Shown in pieces: positions 1-7,217 of a stretch of DNA of 18,382 nucleotides. The notes below the pieces were generated by a model, which did no database searches, was not told where the DNA came from, and worked only from the letters and a program-made list of their open reading frames with translations. Numbering within the stretch: position 1 is the stretch's first letter; every line of letters begins with the position of its first letter. Where the stretch lies: assembly GCA_030649445.1 (NCBI GenBank), contig JAUSKR010000048.1, positions 1 through 18,382 of the forward strand, read 5' to 3'. The translations under genes were made by a program, and so were the position numbers. The stretch is from a bacterium. Lineage in GTDB: Bacteria; Patescibacteriota; UBA1384; XYA2-FULL-43-10; 1-14-0-10-43-13.

Positions 1-19
1 CCCAAAGCTTTTCCTTGCC

Positions 20-1777
20 CTACGTCACCGAAAAAAGTGGCGGCTGAGCGATATAAACATGGCCGTGGCTAATTAATTCGGCGAAATTACGGTAAAAAAA
101 TGTCAGAAGCAATGTCCGGATATGAGCACCATCAACATCAGCATCAGTCATAATTATGATTCTGTCATACCGGAGTTTGGAGTAATTTATTTCCTCGCCG
201 ATACCGACACCCATGGCAATGATGAGAGCTTTTATTTCGTCTGAAGATAGCATCCGATCAAGCCGAGCCCGTTCGACATTGAGGATTTTACCCCGAAGCG
301 GCAGAATGGCTTGAAAATTGCGGTCGCGTCCCTGCTTGGCCGAGCCACCGGCAGAGTCACCCTCTACTATATATATCTCTGTTTTACTCGGATCTTTACT
401 TGAACAGTCGGCCAACTTACCCGGCAATGTCATACCCTCAAGCGCGCCTTTGCGAATAATGGTATCGCGTGCCGCCCGAGCCGCCAGTCGCGCTTTGGTC
501 GAAAGCAAGCATTTTTCAATGATTTTCTTCGCTTCTGTTGGATGCTCCTCCATATAGATGACAATCGCTTCGGCGCTAACCGCCTCGACAATTGTCCGGA
601 CTTCGGTATTGCCAAGTTTGGCTTTTGTCTGACCCTCAAACTGAGGGTCAGACAATTTCACAGACAATACTGCAGTGATGCCCTCGCGGACATCCTCACC
701 ACTAAAAACATCTTTGGTCAGATTATTTTTCTTGGCATAGTCGTTCAGGGCTCGCGTCAAAGCAGTCTTCAAACCGGTTAAGTGTGTCCCGCCCTCAGGC
801 GTGTTGATATTGTTGGCGAAGGAATAGATATGCTCTTTGAAATCGTCTGTATAAGCAAATGATAGCTCAACCATAACGCCGCTTTGTTCCTTCTCGACAT
901 ACATCGGTGGATTATTGAGTGGGGTTTTGTTTTTGTTAAGGTGTAATACATAAGATGAAATGCCGCCTTCGAAATAAAAAGAATACTCCTGCCGGCCTTT
1001 TTTCTCGACAATCGCCTCGTCCTCATCACTGCCGGCCCGGCCAGTCCTGACTTCGTCCTCAACTGTTTCATCATCAATTTCTTGGTCTTTAGTCTTTAGC
1101 CTTTCGTCCTCTGGCCCTTTTTTGCCTTCCCGTTCATCTCGGATAACAATCATTACCCCTTTGGTTAAGTAGGCCTGCTGGCGGCAGCGATTGAGAACAG
1201 TTTGATATGAAAATTCAGTAACAGTGGTAAAAATTTCCGGATCTGGCATAAAGACGATTTTTGTCCCAGTGCCTTCAGCTTCGTCGATAACCTTAACATT
1301 AGCAACGGCATCACCACGGTGAAATTCTTGAAAATATAATTTGCCATCGCGCTTGACATAGGCCTTAACCCAAATACTCAAAGCGTTGACAACCGAGACA
1401 CCAACACCATGAAGTCCGCCCGAAACTTTATAGCCACCATCGCCAAATTTACCGCCAGCATGAAGAACGGTCAGAACAGTTTCAAGCGCGGACTTGCCGC
1501 TTTTCATTTTGTCGACCGGGATACCGCGGCCATTGTCCTCGACAGAAACCGAGCCATCGTCATGGAGTGTGACGTCAATCTTAGTACAAAAACCGGCCAT
1601 CGCTTCATCGATCGAGTTGTCAAGAACTTCCCAGACGAGATGATGCAGCCCGTCAACACCGGTACCGCCGATGTACATACCTGGGCGTTTCCGTACGGGC
1701 GCTAACCCTTCGAGAACGGTAATTTTCGACGCATCATATGTCGCAGATGGTTTGGTATTTTTTGCGTTATCAACCAT
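20..1777 (-). CDS. gyrB: DNA gyrase subunit B, 3' end cut by window edge, in-frame TAG
   Basis: ATPase subunit of DNA gyrase (type IIA topoisomerase), which with GyrA introduces negative supercoils. Seen: the GHKL ATP-binding motifs DNSID and DNGRGIP, the lid GGLHGVGVSVVNALS, QTKAKLGN at the end of the transducer domain, and the Toprim motifs EGDSAGGSA, PLRGKILNVE and DADVDGAHIR. An acidic, low-complexity stretch at about residues 215-265 sits between DEREGK and the conserved FEGGI, where E. coli GyrB has only a few residues. The ATG start has GGAGAG six bases upstream. After QPPLFSVT there is an in-frame TAG (complement of 20-22), yet the next codons read GKEKLW, the usual GyrB continuation. 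The conserved C-terminal domain would therefore be lost unless the stop is an error or is read through. The identification is certain; the status of its 3' end is not. Confidence 0.97.
   Translation of the reverse strand: MVDNAKNTKPSATYDASKITVLEGLAPVRKRPGMYIGGTGVDGLHHLVWEVLDNSIDEAMAGFCTKIDVTLHDDGSVSVEDNGRGIPVDKMKSGKSALETVLTVLHAGGKFGDGGYKVSGGLHGVGVSVVNALSIWVKAYVKRDGKLYFQEFHRGDAVANVKVIDEAEGTGTKIVFMPDPEIFTTVTEFSYQTVLNRCRQQAYLTKGVMIVIRDEREGKKGPEDERLKTKDQEIDDETVEDEVRTGRAGSDEDEAIVEKKGRQEYSFYFEGGISSYVLHLNKNKTPLNNPPMYVEKEQSGVMVELSFAYTDDFKEHIYSFANNINTPEGGTHLTGLKTALTRALNDYAKKNNLTKDVFSGEDVREGITAVLSVKLSDPQFEGQTKAKLGNTEVRTIVEAVSAEAIVIYMEEHPTEAKKIIEKCLLSTKARLAARAARDTIIRKGALEGMTLPGKLADCSSKDPSKTEIYIVEGDSAGGSAKQGRDRNFQAILPLRGKILNVERARLDRMLSSDEIKALIIAMGVGIGEEINYSKLRYDRIIIMTDADVDGAHIRTLLLTFFYRNFAELISHGHVYIAQPPLFSVT
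1084..1104 (-). repeat. Period-7 repeat inside gyrB
   Basis: Three 7-base units of the type AAAGACT (read on the minus strand), with one or two substitutions, lie in the acidic insertion of GyrB at about residues 225-231 (peptide ERLKTKD). The same unit type occurs in ileS at 16423-16457. It could be chance in a Lys/Asp/Glu-rich stretch, so the repeat call is moderate. Confidence 0.45.
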
Positions 1778-1805
1778 TACAAACTCTCCAAATAAACTAA
1801 TCCCG

Positions 1806-1841
1806 CCTGCAAAAGCTGATGCTTTAGCATCTGCGGGCAGG
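1806..1841. repeat. Hairpin repeat in gyrB leader
   Basis: An inner stem GATGC / GCATC (1818-1822 and 1827-1831) with loop TTTA is enclosed by CCTGC / GCAGG (1806-1810 and 1837-1841). It lies between the bactofilin-like gene and gyrB, 29 bases upstream of the gyrB Shine-Dalgarno site. It has no T-run and looks more like an interspersed hairpin repeat than a terminator. The 4-base loop resembles those of the hairpins at 7852-7885. Confidence 0.5.
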
Positions 1842-1894
1842 TCACAATAAATATGAGCCGCAATCAGAAAACTCTGATGCAGATCTCTTCTATA

Positions 1895-1924
1895 ATGATA
1901 ACATTAATAATTAAGCTGACGCAA
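1895..1924 (-). promoter_or_regulatory. Possible gyrB promoter
   Basis: On the minus strand, TTGCGT (1919-1924) is followed 18 bases later by TATCAT (1895-1900), a weak sigma70-type pair in the gap between the upstream stop codon and gyrB. It would give a leader of about 110 bases containing the hairpin repeat. Pattern match by eye only. Confidence 0.3.
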
Positions 1925-1936
1925 GCTCGATACCGA

Positions 1937-3061
1937 CTATTTCCGATTATACTCGATATATTGACCGGTCAGGCGGGCAAAAGTACCAAATGAGACGAGA
2001 AAAGCCAGAAAGACGAATAGAGCACCTAGCACTGGCACCTCATATAGGAGAGAGGCAACGGCGACACCAAAGAGGGCTGTCAGCCAGTCGATCCGGAACT
2101 CTTTTTCTTTCTTCAGCGCTTTATGCAAGGTAGAACCGATCAGAAGTGACGCCATGACACAGGACAAAATTATTGCAATTATGTAGACAAGTATGAATAC
2201 AAAAGCGATGCCGGCTGGGGCGACTAGCGACAATAGTATCATTGAAGCAATCGGCAGGGTTATCAGGATCAGGAAGCCCCAGCCGAGATTACTCCAGAGA
2301 TCTGAGCTGGCTGTCTCGACAAACTTCCGGGTCGATTTTGGCAGAAGATAGATCAGAAACAATAAAAAGATAAATGAACCGAGAATTTTAATCAGTACGA
2401 AGGCTCCACCCCAGGCACCGGTCATTGGGGTCGAGATAGCAGTATAATCAACTCCGCCGGTTATAACGGCGTTACGATCAATGTTGGCTTGAGTTGATGA
2501 ACTGTAGGTCAATTTTCCGGTGATTACAGCGCTACTGCCGACTGAAAGGATTGAAACATTTGTCAGATTGACATTACCATTGACTTTGCCTGTGATCGTG
2601 ACGCTCGAACCAGTTCCAGTGACATTCCCATGAATATCACCAGCAATTGTTAGTGTTTCGGCGGCGGCTAAAAGATCACCGTTGATAATAGTGCTATTTG
2701 AGACGGTCACGTTACTGCCGGCAACCAGAGCATCGCCACCAACATTTCCACTAACTGTCACATCGCTGCCAGCAACCCGCAGATTGTCACCGACATTCCC
2801 CTTGACGCTCACAGTTGAGCCAAGAGCAAGGATGGAGTTCTCAACATTACCATTTATGGCAACCGAACTTCCCGCCGCGACCAAATCCTTACTGACATTC
2901 CCATCGATTGAAACCATCTGACCAGCAATATATAGATTGTTAGACTGCTCTTTCGCTCCCAAACTAACCGGACCATTTTGTGAAGACTTAAATTCTGCCG
3001 CCAATACAGTCGCCGGAATAAGCAAAAGCACCAACCCGAGCGAGAACAGAAGCTTTTTCAT
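1937..3061 (-). CDS. Membrane-anchored bactofilin-like beta-helix protein
   Basis: A 374-residue envelope protein. A signal peptide (MKKLLFSLGL...VLAA) is followed by a region at about residues 35-215 of short repeats rich in Gly, Val, Ser and Asn (for example SIDGNVSKDLVAAGSSV). Their spacing of roughly 17 residues is typical of the bactofilin / polymer-forming right-handed beta-helix. The C-terminal part, from about residue 220, has four hydrophobic segments, with a charged loop between the third and fourth (KKEKEFRIDW). The beta-helix is therefore predicted to lie outside the membrane, unlike cytoplasmic bactofilins. The ATG has GGAGG four bases upstream. It starts 29 bases after the glycosyltransferase stop, so probably shares its transcript; the stop is TAG. 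A scaffold or surface-assembly role is inferred from context. Confidence 0.85.
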   Translation of the reverse strand: MKKLLFSLGLVLLLIPATVLAAEFKSSQNGPVSLGAKEQSNNLYIAGQMVSIDGNVSKDLVAAGSSVAINGNVENSILALGSTVSVKGNVGDNLRVAGSDVTVSGNVGGDALVAGSNVTVSNSTIINGDLLAAAETLTIAGDIHGNVTGTGSSVTITGKVNGNVNLTNVSILSVGSSAVITGKLTYSSSTQANIDRNAVITGGVDYTAISTPMTGAWGGAFVLIKILGSFIFLLFLIYLLPKSTRKFVETASSDLWSNLGWGFLILITLPIASMILLSLVAPAGIAFVFILVYIIAIILSCVMASLLIGSTLHKALKKEKEFRIDWLTALFGVAVASLLYEVPVLGALFVFLAFLVSFGTFARLTGQYIEYNRK

Positions 3062-3090
3062 AATTCCTCCAAAAGATTTAATTTATCTAA

Positions 3091-4179
3091 TTATACACCA
3101 ATGCTTAATATTTTTTCAATCTCAGCCACAAAATTATTTTTAAACTTTTCTTTCGAGAACTTTTCAGCCTGATGGCGGATGACATCAGAATCAAATTTAA
3201 TATCGTCGAGCTTTTTGACAGCCGTGATGATTGATTCCGGCGTTTGCTCGTCAAAAAATAGGCCCGTTTCATCATCAACGACTGACTCAGTCACCCCGCC
3301 TTTGTTAAAAGCAATTACGGGTGTACCGCACGCCATCGCTTCGATCGGAACAATACCAAAATCCTCTTCTGCCGGGAAAATTAGGGCTTTGGCTTGCTGA
3401 TATTCTTTGACCAATTTTTCACCTGACAGTGCGCCGACGAATTCAATGTTTTTATCCGCTAATCGCCGCAGTTCTTTTTCGTCCGATCCAAAGCCGACTA
3501 TCCTTAATGGCAATTTTAATTTATTAAACGCTTGTATGACAAGATCACACTTTTTGTAATTGATCAGTCGGCCAACGAATAAATAATGGTCGCCTCGTTC
3601 AACTTTTTCATCAATTTGGAAACTTTCGATCTCAACCGGCGGATAGACGACAACGGCGTCGCGACCGTAAAATTTTTTGATTCTTCTGGCAATATAATGA
3701 GAATTGGCCAAGAAATAATCGACTCTGTCGGCGGCCACCCGGTCCCAAATCCGCATTTCGTGCATGATTTTGGCACGCAAAGATCTAAAATAGCCTGATT
3801 TGGCCCGCGGATCGACTTCCGGCGTCCAAAGATAGCGCGGTGGTGTATTGCAATAGGAAATATGAATCGTTTCCGGCTTAGTGATGACGCCCTTGGCCGC
3901 CATTGTCGTATTTGATATGACAAGATCATACTTTGATAAGTCAAACTGCTCAAATGCCAACGGAGTTAACGGTATCAAAAGTTCCCGCTTTTTTTTCATC
4001 CAAGGTAGCTTCTGCAAATATGAAGTATAAATCTCAAATTTTTTAAACGGCTTGGCATTCACAGAATCAAAAACCGATGTATAAATTGGCGCGTCAGCAA
4101 AAATCTCCTTGAGTGCAAGGAGGACCTTTTCCGAGCCAGCCACATTTGTCAGCCACTCATGGACGAGAGCGGTATTCAT
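3091..4179 (-). CDS. Glycosyltransferase family 4 (GT-B fold)
   Basis: Transfers a sugar from an activated donor to a growing lipid-linked or surface glycan on the cytoplasmic side of the membrane. Seen: an N-terminal strand ALVHEWLTN followed by GSEKVLLAL, as in mannosyltransferase-like GT4 enzymes; a central hinge HYLFVGRLINYKKCDLVIQA; and the C-terminal donor-site motif EEDFGIVPIEAMACGTPVIA with the paired glutamates of the E-x7-E type, then GGVTE. I chose the ATG at 4179 because relatives begin within a few residues of the ALVH strand; an in-frame ATG at 4200 would add seven residues. It overlaps the end of the sugar-transferase gene by 23 bases, indicating translational coupling. Donor and acceptor cannot be read from the sequence. 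Confidence 0.9.
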   Translation of the reverse strand: MNTALVHEWLTNVAGSEKVLLALKEIFADAPIYTSVFDSVNAKPFKKFEIYTSYLQKLPWMKKKRELLIPLTPLAFEQFDLSKYDLVISNTTMAAKGVITKPETIHISYCNTPPRYLWTPEVDPRAKSGYFRSLRAKIMHEMRIWDRVAADRVDYFLANSHYIARRIKKFYGRDAVVVYPPVEIESFQIDEKVERGDHYLFVGRLINYKKCDLVIQAFNKLKLPLRIVGFGSDEKELRRLADKNIEFVGALSGEKLVKEYQQAKALIFPAEEDFGIVPIEAMACGTPVIAFNKGGVTESVVDDETGLFFDEQTPESIITAVKKLDDIKFDSDVIRHQAEKFSKEKFKNNFVAEIEKILSIGV

Positions 4180-5569
4180 ATTTTCCAAAGAGCGCTTCAT
4201 AGATCAGCAATCCTAAGGTTTTAATAATAATTTTTGTGTCAAATCGGAGCGACCAGTTCTCTATATAGTAAATGTCGTAACGAACGCGCTCTTTGATCGA
4301 GGTGTCACCTTTGAGGCCATTGACCTGCGCCCAGCCGGTCAGACCGGATTTGACACGATGACGGCGAAAATACTCTGGAATTTCAGATTCAAATTTCTCG
4401 ACAAATTGCGGCTGTTCCGGCCGCGGTCCGACGAAGCTCATATTGCCGATACAAATATTCCAAAGTTGCGGCAGTTCATCAATGTTTGATTTGCGCAGAA
4501 ACCTGCCGATCGGCGTTGTCCGTCTTTTCTCATTTTCTGCTGTCGTCCAGGCATCGCCTTTCTTGACACCATCGTCGACACGCATCGATCTAAATTTGTT
4601 GAGTTTAAACTTTGATTCATCGCGCCCGATCCGTTCGTGAGAATATATCACCGGTCCAGGCGATGTTAATTTAATTAAAATTGCAACGGCCAGAAGAAAG
4701 GGTGAGAGAATAATCAAGAGTATTGCCGCGAAAATAAAATCGAAAATGCGCTTCAAAATCCGTCCCCAGCCATCGAGAGGAATTTTCTTTAGTTCCATTA
4801 CCGGAATCGAGCCGATCAACCCAGATTTAAAACTTGTTGTCATCAGTTTGAAAATATCCGGCACATATTTAAAATCAATCTGCTTATCTTCGCAGATTTG
4901 AATTAAATTAACCAATTTCTTCTCTGGAATAGCAACATCAGTCAGAACTATCTCGTCGATTTGATTTTCTTTCAATATCTTAGAGATTTCATCAAGACCA
5001 CCCAAAATTTTATAACGAGTGGAACTTCGCTCACCAGTCGTGATCAATCCGATAATCCGAAACGATTGGTTCGTTTGAATTGACAACTCTCGAGCAATTT
5101 TATCAGTGACTTCGTTTTCACCAATCAAAATAGTATTGCGGACGCCAACACCGAAGCGAAGCAAGTAGCGCTCAAATGCTCGCAGAAATGCTCGTCCAAG
5201 TGTGATCGTCAGAACCGCCACGATCCAGGTAAAAGCTAAAATCAAACGGGAGAAAAATAGCGACTTGGCGAGGAAGATGGCAACGATGAGGATTAATATT
5301 GTTGTCGAGACTGAAACCAGAACGGAATAAAATTCCTGCCAATAGCCAGTGTAGTTTCGTCGGGAATATAAGCCGTTGAGTGAAAATAGAATAATTAGAA
5401 TCGGCAGCAAAAATAAGCAGTAAGTCAGATATGTTCTAAGACCTATATCAGTTGAAAAGGGTGTTTCAATATGAGCACGCCAATAGAATGCTAAAATAAA
5501 CGACAAAACAAACATCGCCACATCAAGCGGCAACAATATAAAGGTAAAATATAATTCTGAGCGTTTCAT
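4157..5569 (-). CDS. Polyprenyl-phosphate glycosylphosphotransferase (WbaP/WcaJ-type)
   Basis: An integral membrane enzyme that starts surface glycan synthesis by moving a sugar-1-phosphate from a nucleotide sugar to undecaprenyl phosphate. Four N-terminal membrane segments are followed by a Rossmann-like central domain (about residues 125-235), a fifth hydrophobic segment, and the catalytic bacterial sugar-transferase domain. That domain shows KRIFDFIFA, SPGPVIYSHERIGRD, KFRSMRVD, LRKSNIDELPQLWN, MSFVGPRPE and the C-terminal SGLTGWAQVNG, all family hallmarks. I start at MKRSELYFTF (ATG at 5569), which fits family N-termini. A TTG at 5608 would add 13 residues and has GGAGG nearby, but that GGAGG lies in the hairpin after the upstream gene. 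It is followed by an overlapping glycosyltransferase gene. The sugar specificity is unknown. Confidence 0.92.
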   Translation of the reverse strand: MKRSELYFTFILLPLDVAMFVLSFILAFYWRAHIETPFSTDIGLRTYLTYCLFLLPILIILFSLNGLYSRRNYTGYWQEFYSVLVSVSTTILILIVAIFLAKSLFFSRLILAFTWIVAVLTITLGRAFLRAFERYLLRFGVGVRNTILIGENEVTDKIARELSIQTNQSFRIIGLITTGERSSTRYKILGGLDEISKILKENQIDEIVLTDVAIPEKKLVNLIQICEDKQIDFKYVPDIFKLMTTSFKSGLIGSIPVMELKKIPLDGWGRILKRIFDFIFAAILLIILSPFLLAVAILIKLTSPGPVIYSHERIGRDESKFKLNKFRSMRVDDGVKKGDAWTTAENEKRRTTPIGRFLRKSNIDELPQLWNICIGNMSFVGPRPEQPQFVEKFESEIPEYFRRHRVKSGLTGWAQVNGLKGDTSIKERVRYDIYYIENWSLRFDTKIIIKTLGLLIYEALFGKYEYRSRP

Positions 5570-5613
5570 TAATGTAATAATAGACCTAAATTGGGGGTTT
5601 TTCAACAAAAATG

Positions 5614-5631
5614 CCTCCGTTTACACGGAGG
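5614..5631 (-). terminator. Hairpin after the DUF5679-type gene
   Basis: A perfect 7-bp stem CCTCCGT / ACGGAGG with loop TTAC. On the minus strand it lies about 37 bases after the stop of the small-protein gene and is followed by CATTTTTG, a short T-run. It is a plausible weak intrinsic terminator separating that gene from the surface-polysaccharide genes. Confidence 0.5.
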
Positions 5632-5667
5632 ACATTCTTGTATCAAAAACAAAAGTTTGACGAATAA

Positions 5668-5814
5668 CTATTTTTTCTTGCCGATTCTGTACATGCCGGT
5701 CTTACAAACCGGGCAAGTGCCTTTCATAGCTGGCTTGCCGTTCTTCATCGTAACTTCTTCTTCATTGTCCATATCTCTTTTGGCCTTACACTTGACACAA
5801 TATGCTTCTGTCAT
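5668..5814 (-). CDS. Small two-CxxC zinc-ribbon-like protein (DUF5679-type)
   Basis: A 48-residue protein, MTEAYCVKCKAKRDM at the N-terminus and TCPVCKTGMYRIGKKK at the C-terminus. Two CxxC pairs (CVKC at residues 6-9, CPVC at 34-37) about 25 residues apart suggest one zinc-binding ribbon. A charged middle (DNEEEVTMKNGKPAMKG) and a basic tail complete it. Size and layout match the DUF5679 family, common in Patescibacteria and some Chloroflexi and of unknown function. The Shine-Dalgarno is very strong (GGAGGTGAG, four bases before ATG). The stop is TAG. It stands alone between a repeat-rich spacer and a hairpin, so is probably monocistronic. A nucleic-acid or ribosome role would be speculation. 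Confidence 0.9.
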   Translation of the reverse strand: MTEAYCVKCKAKRDMDNEEEVTMKNGKPAMKGTCPVCKTGMYRIGKKK

Positions 5815-6143
5815 TTTTCTCACCTCCTCCCTTTAAGTTTAGCTTCTAAGCTTATAAGCAGTAAGCTGGTAAGCTTGTACAAAAAGCAACAATCACTAAC
5901 TTATTAGCTTATAGGCTTATTTGCTTAACAGCTTACTTTAATTTTAGGCACGATGATCTCGGCTGTCAAGTCAAATTGAAGCTATTTTATTCTACCTTGG
6001 TAGTGATCAAATTATATATTGAGAAATAACCTGTTACTAGAGCCATTAATGCTGATTTATGCTCAAACTATTTTTAATTCAGAATAAATTTTTTTTTAAC
6101 TTTAATTTTATCTTTTCCACAGCGAAAATGACAAAAAATAGAT
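5815..6143. other. Repeat-bearing, A+T-rich intergenic spacer
   Basis: 329 bases without a credible gene. The first half holds two arrays of TAAGC and GCTTA units (5847-5938). The remainder is A+T-rich, including a run of nine T at 6089-6097 (in ATTTTTTTTTAAC), and shows no clear hairpin or open reading frame. It separates the 3' end of the thioredoxin-like operon from the promoter side of the small zinc-ribbon gene. Confidence 0.7.
5847..5938. repeat. Inverted pair of 7-8-base period arrays (TAAGC / GCTTA)
   Basis: TAAGC recurs at 5847, 5855, 5862 and 5870 (spacing 8, 7, 8). About 40 bases on, the complementary word GCTTA recurs four times at 8-base spacing, ending near 5938. The two arrays are thus in inverted orientation and could fold back on each other. 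They lie in the leader or promoter region of the zinc-ribbon gene. The GCTTA word is also the unit of the array in the ispH leader. Confidence 0.7.
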
Positions 6144-6638
6144 CTATTGTGCGTTTGGACTCGTGGAAAAACCGGCTATTTTAGCCAGCTCGGCCAAGGT
6201 TTTGACACCACTATATTGCTTGCCCTGATAGACCCAGGTCGGATAAGTTTGAATATTTTGGGCAGTGCATTCATCGAGATTAGCATTTGGACCTTGTAGA
6301 TCACACTCGACATAGTCAACTATACCAACAGAATCTTCAAATAATTTTTTTTGGCTGTCTGTTTCCTTTGACCAATACGTGCCGTACATCACCACACCCT
6401 TATCACTCAAGTATTCTGCCAGTTTTAAAATATATGAGGATTCATTTGGTCTTGAGTCACTACTATTGGAATTATCTGTCTGAGTTGAAATGCCGGCAAC
6501 CGTTCCAGCAGATTTTTTATCATCTTCAACACTATTGTCGGCAGTCTTGTTATTTTTTGAAAAAATTAAAACCAGACCTGCGCCAATCAAAATAAGAAGT
6601 AAAATCACCAGAAGAAAATTTTTTGAATTGTTTGCCAT
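6144..6638 (-). CDS. Membrane-anchored thioredoxin-fold protein lacking the CxxC site
   Basis: A 164-residue protein with an N-terminal membrane segment (FLLVILLLILIGAGLVLIF), a low-complexity Ser/Asn/Asp linker, and a thioredoxin-like domain from about residue 68. The domain matches the thioredoxin module often fused to VKOR: KLAEYLSDKGVVMYGTYWS, DYVECD, the cis-proline loop YPTWVYQGK, and SGVKTLAELAKIAGF. Where the paralogue just upstream has WCPHC, this one reads WSKET, so both redox cysteines are gone. Cysteines remain in VECD and LDEC. A dithiol oxidoreductase role is therefore unlikely; chaperone-like or binding roles are possible. It starts 12 bases after the paralogue's stop, with a weak ribosome site, so probably depends on upstream translation. 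Confidence 0.85.
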   Translation of the reverse strand: MANNSKNFLLVILLLILIGAGLVLIFSKNNKTADNSVEDDKKSAGTVAGISTQTDNSNSSDSRPNESSYILKLAEYLSDKGVVMYGTYWSKETDSQKKLFEDSVGIVDYVECDLQGPNANLDECTAQNIQTYPTWVYQGKQYSGVKTLAELAKIAGFSTSPNAQ

Positions 6639-6650
6639 CTCTTGGACTGA

Positions 6651-7217
6651 TTAATTTGAACCGGCGTTAGTAGATGCAGGAGCCGTACTGCCGTCAACAT
6701 AGCCAACAATCTGAGCCAGTTGTGTAATTGTCTGTTCTCCGGCATAGCCTTTACCCTGATAAACCCAGGTTGGGTAGCCAGTAATCCCTGCACTGTTTTT
6801 GCCGGTCGACGTATCGATAAAAGTAATATTGCTACAGACATCCGCTTGGGGTTTAGTTGCATCAGTTGAACATTCAACATATTTAAGGTCGCTGGCTGCG
6901 ACGCCAAAAGCCGCTCTCTGGGCATTGCAATGTGGGCACCACGACGCACCATAGAGCGTCATTCCTTGAGTTGTCATAAATTTGGCCAAACTGGCAATAT
7001 AGGAATCACTTTTATTATCAGGATTAAGTGAGGTTGTAACTGGCGCTTTATTGGGATCACTGCTAGCTGATACGCCGGCGACATCGCCGGTATCGCCGCT
7101 TGATTGTGGCGAGGCCTGAGAACCGTTTTTCTGCCGGTTGTTCATGAAAATTAAACCACCGACAATGGCTGCGACCAAAATGACTATAAAAATAAAACCT
7201 TTTGTATTCGAATTCAT
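6651..7217 (-). CDS. Membrane-anchored thioredoxin-like oxidoreductase (VKOR-type domain)
   Basis: A 188-residue protein: N-terminal membrane anchor (FIFIVILVAAIVGGLIFM), flexible linker, then a thioredoxin fold with the active site WCPHC, cis-proline loop YPTWVYQGK and the terminal helix TITQLAQIVGY. It resembles the thioredoxin domain fused to or partnered with VKOR, which reoxidises disulfide catalysts, so a role in extracytoplasmic thiol/disulfide exchange is likely. No VKOR is visible here. The ATG has GGAGAG three bases upstream and overlaps the preceding gene's TGA in an ATGA junction, showing tight coupling. The following gene is a paralogue without the cysteines, evidently a tandem duplication. 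Confidence 0.88.
   Translation of the reverse strand: MNSNTKGFIFIVILVAAIVGGLIFMNNRQKNGSQASPQSSGDTGDVAGVSASSDPNKAPVTTSLNPDNKSDSYIASLAKFMTTQGMTLYGASWCPHCNAQRAAFGVAASDLKYVECSTDATKPQADVCSNITFIDTSTGKNSAGITGYPTWVYQGKGYAGEQTITQLAQIVGYVDGSTAPASTNAGSN

Noticed and set aside
20..22. TAG reassigned to an amino acid throughout the genome
   Set aside because: The bactofilin-like gene, the zinc-ribbon gene and the polyprenyl synthase fragment all end at TAG at the expected place, so TAG works as a stop here.
318..557. Plus-strand frames across gyrB and other core genes
   Set aside because: They lie opposite well-conserved genes, lack ribosome sites and show no recognisable protein features; they are shadow frames.
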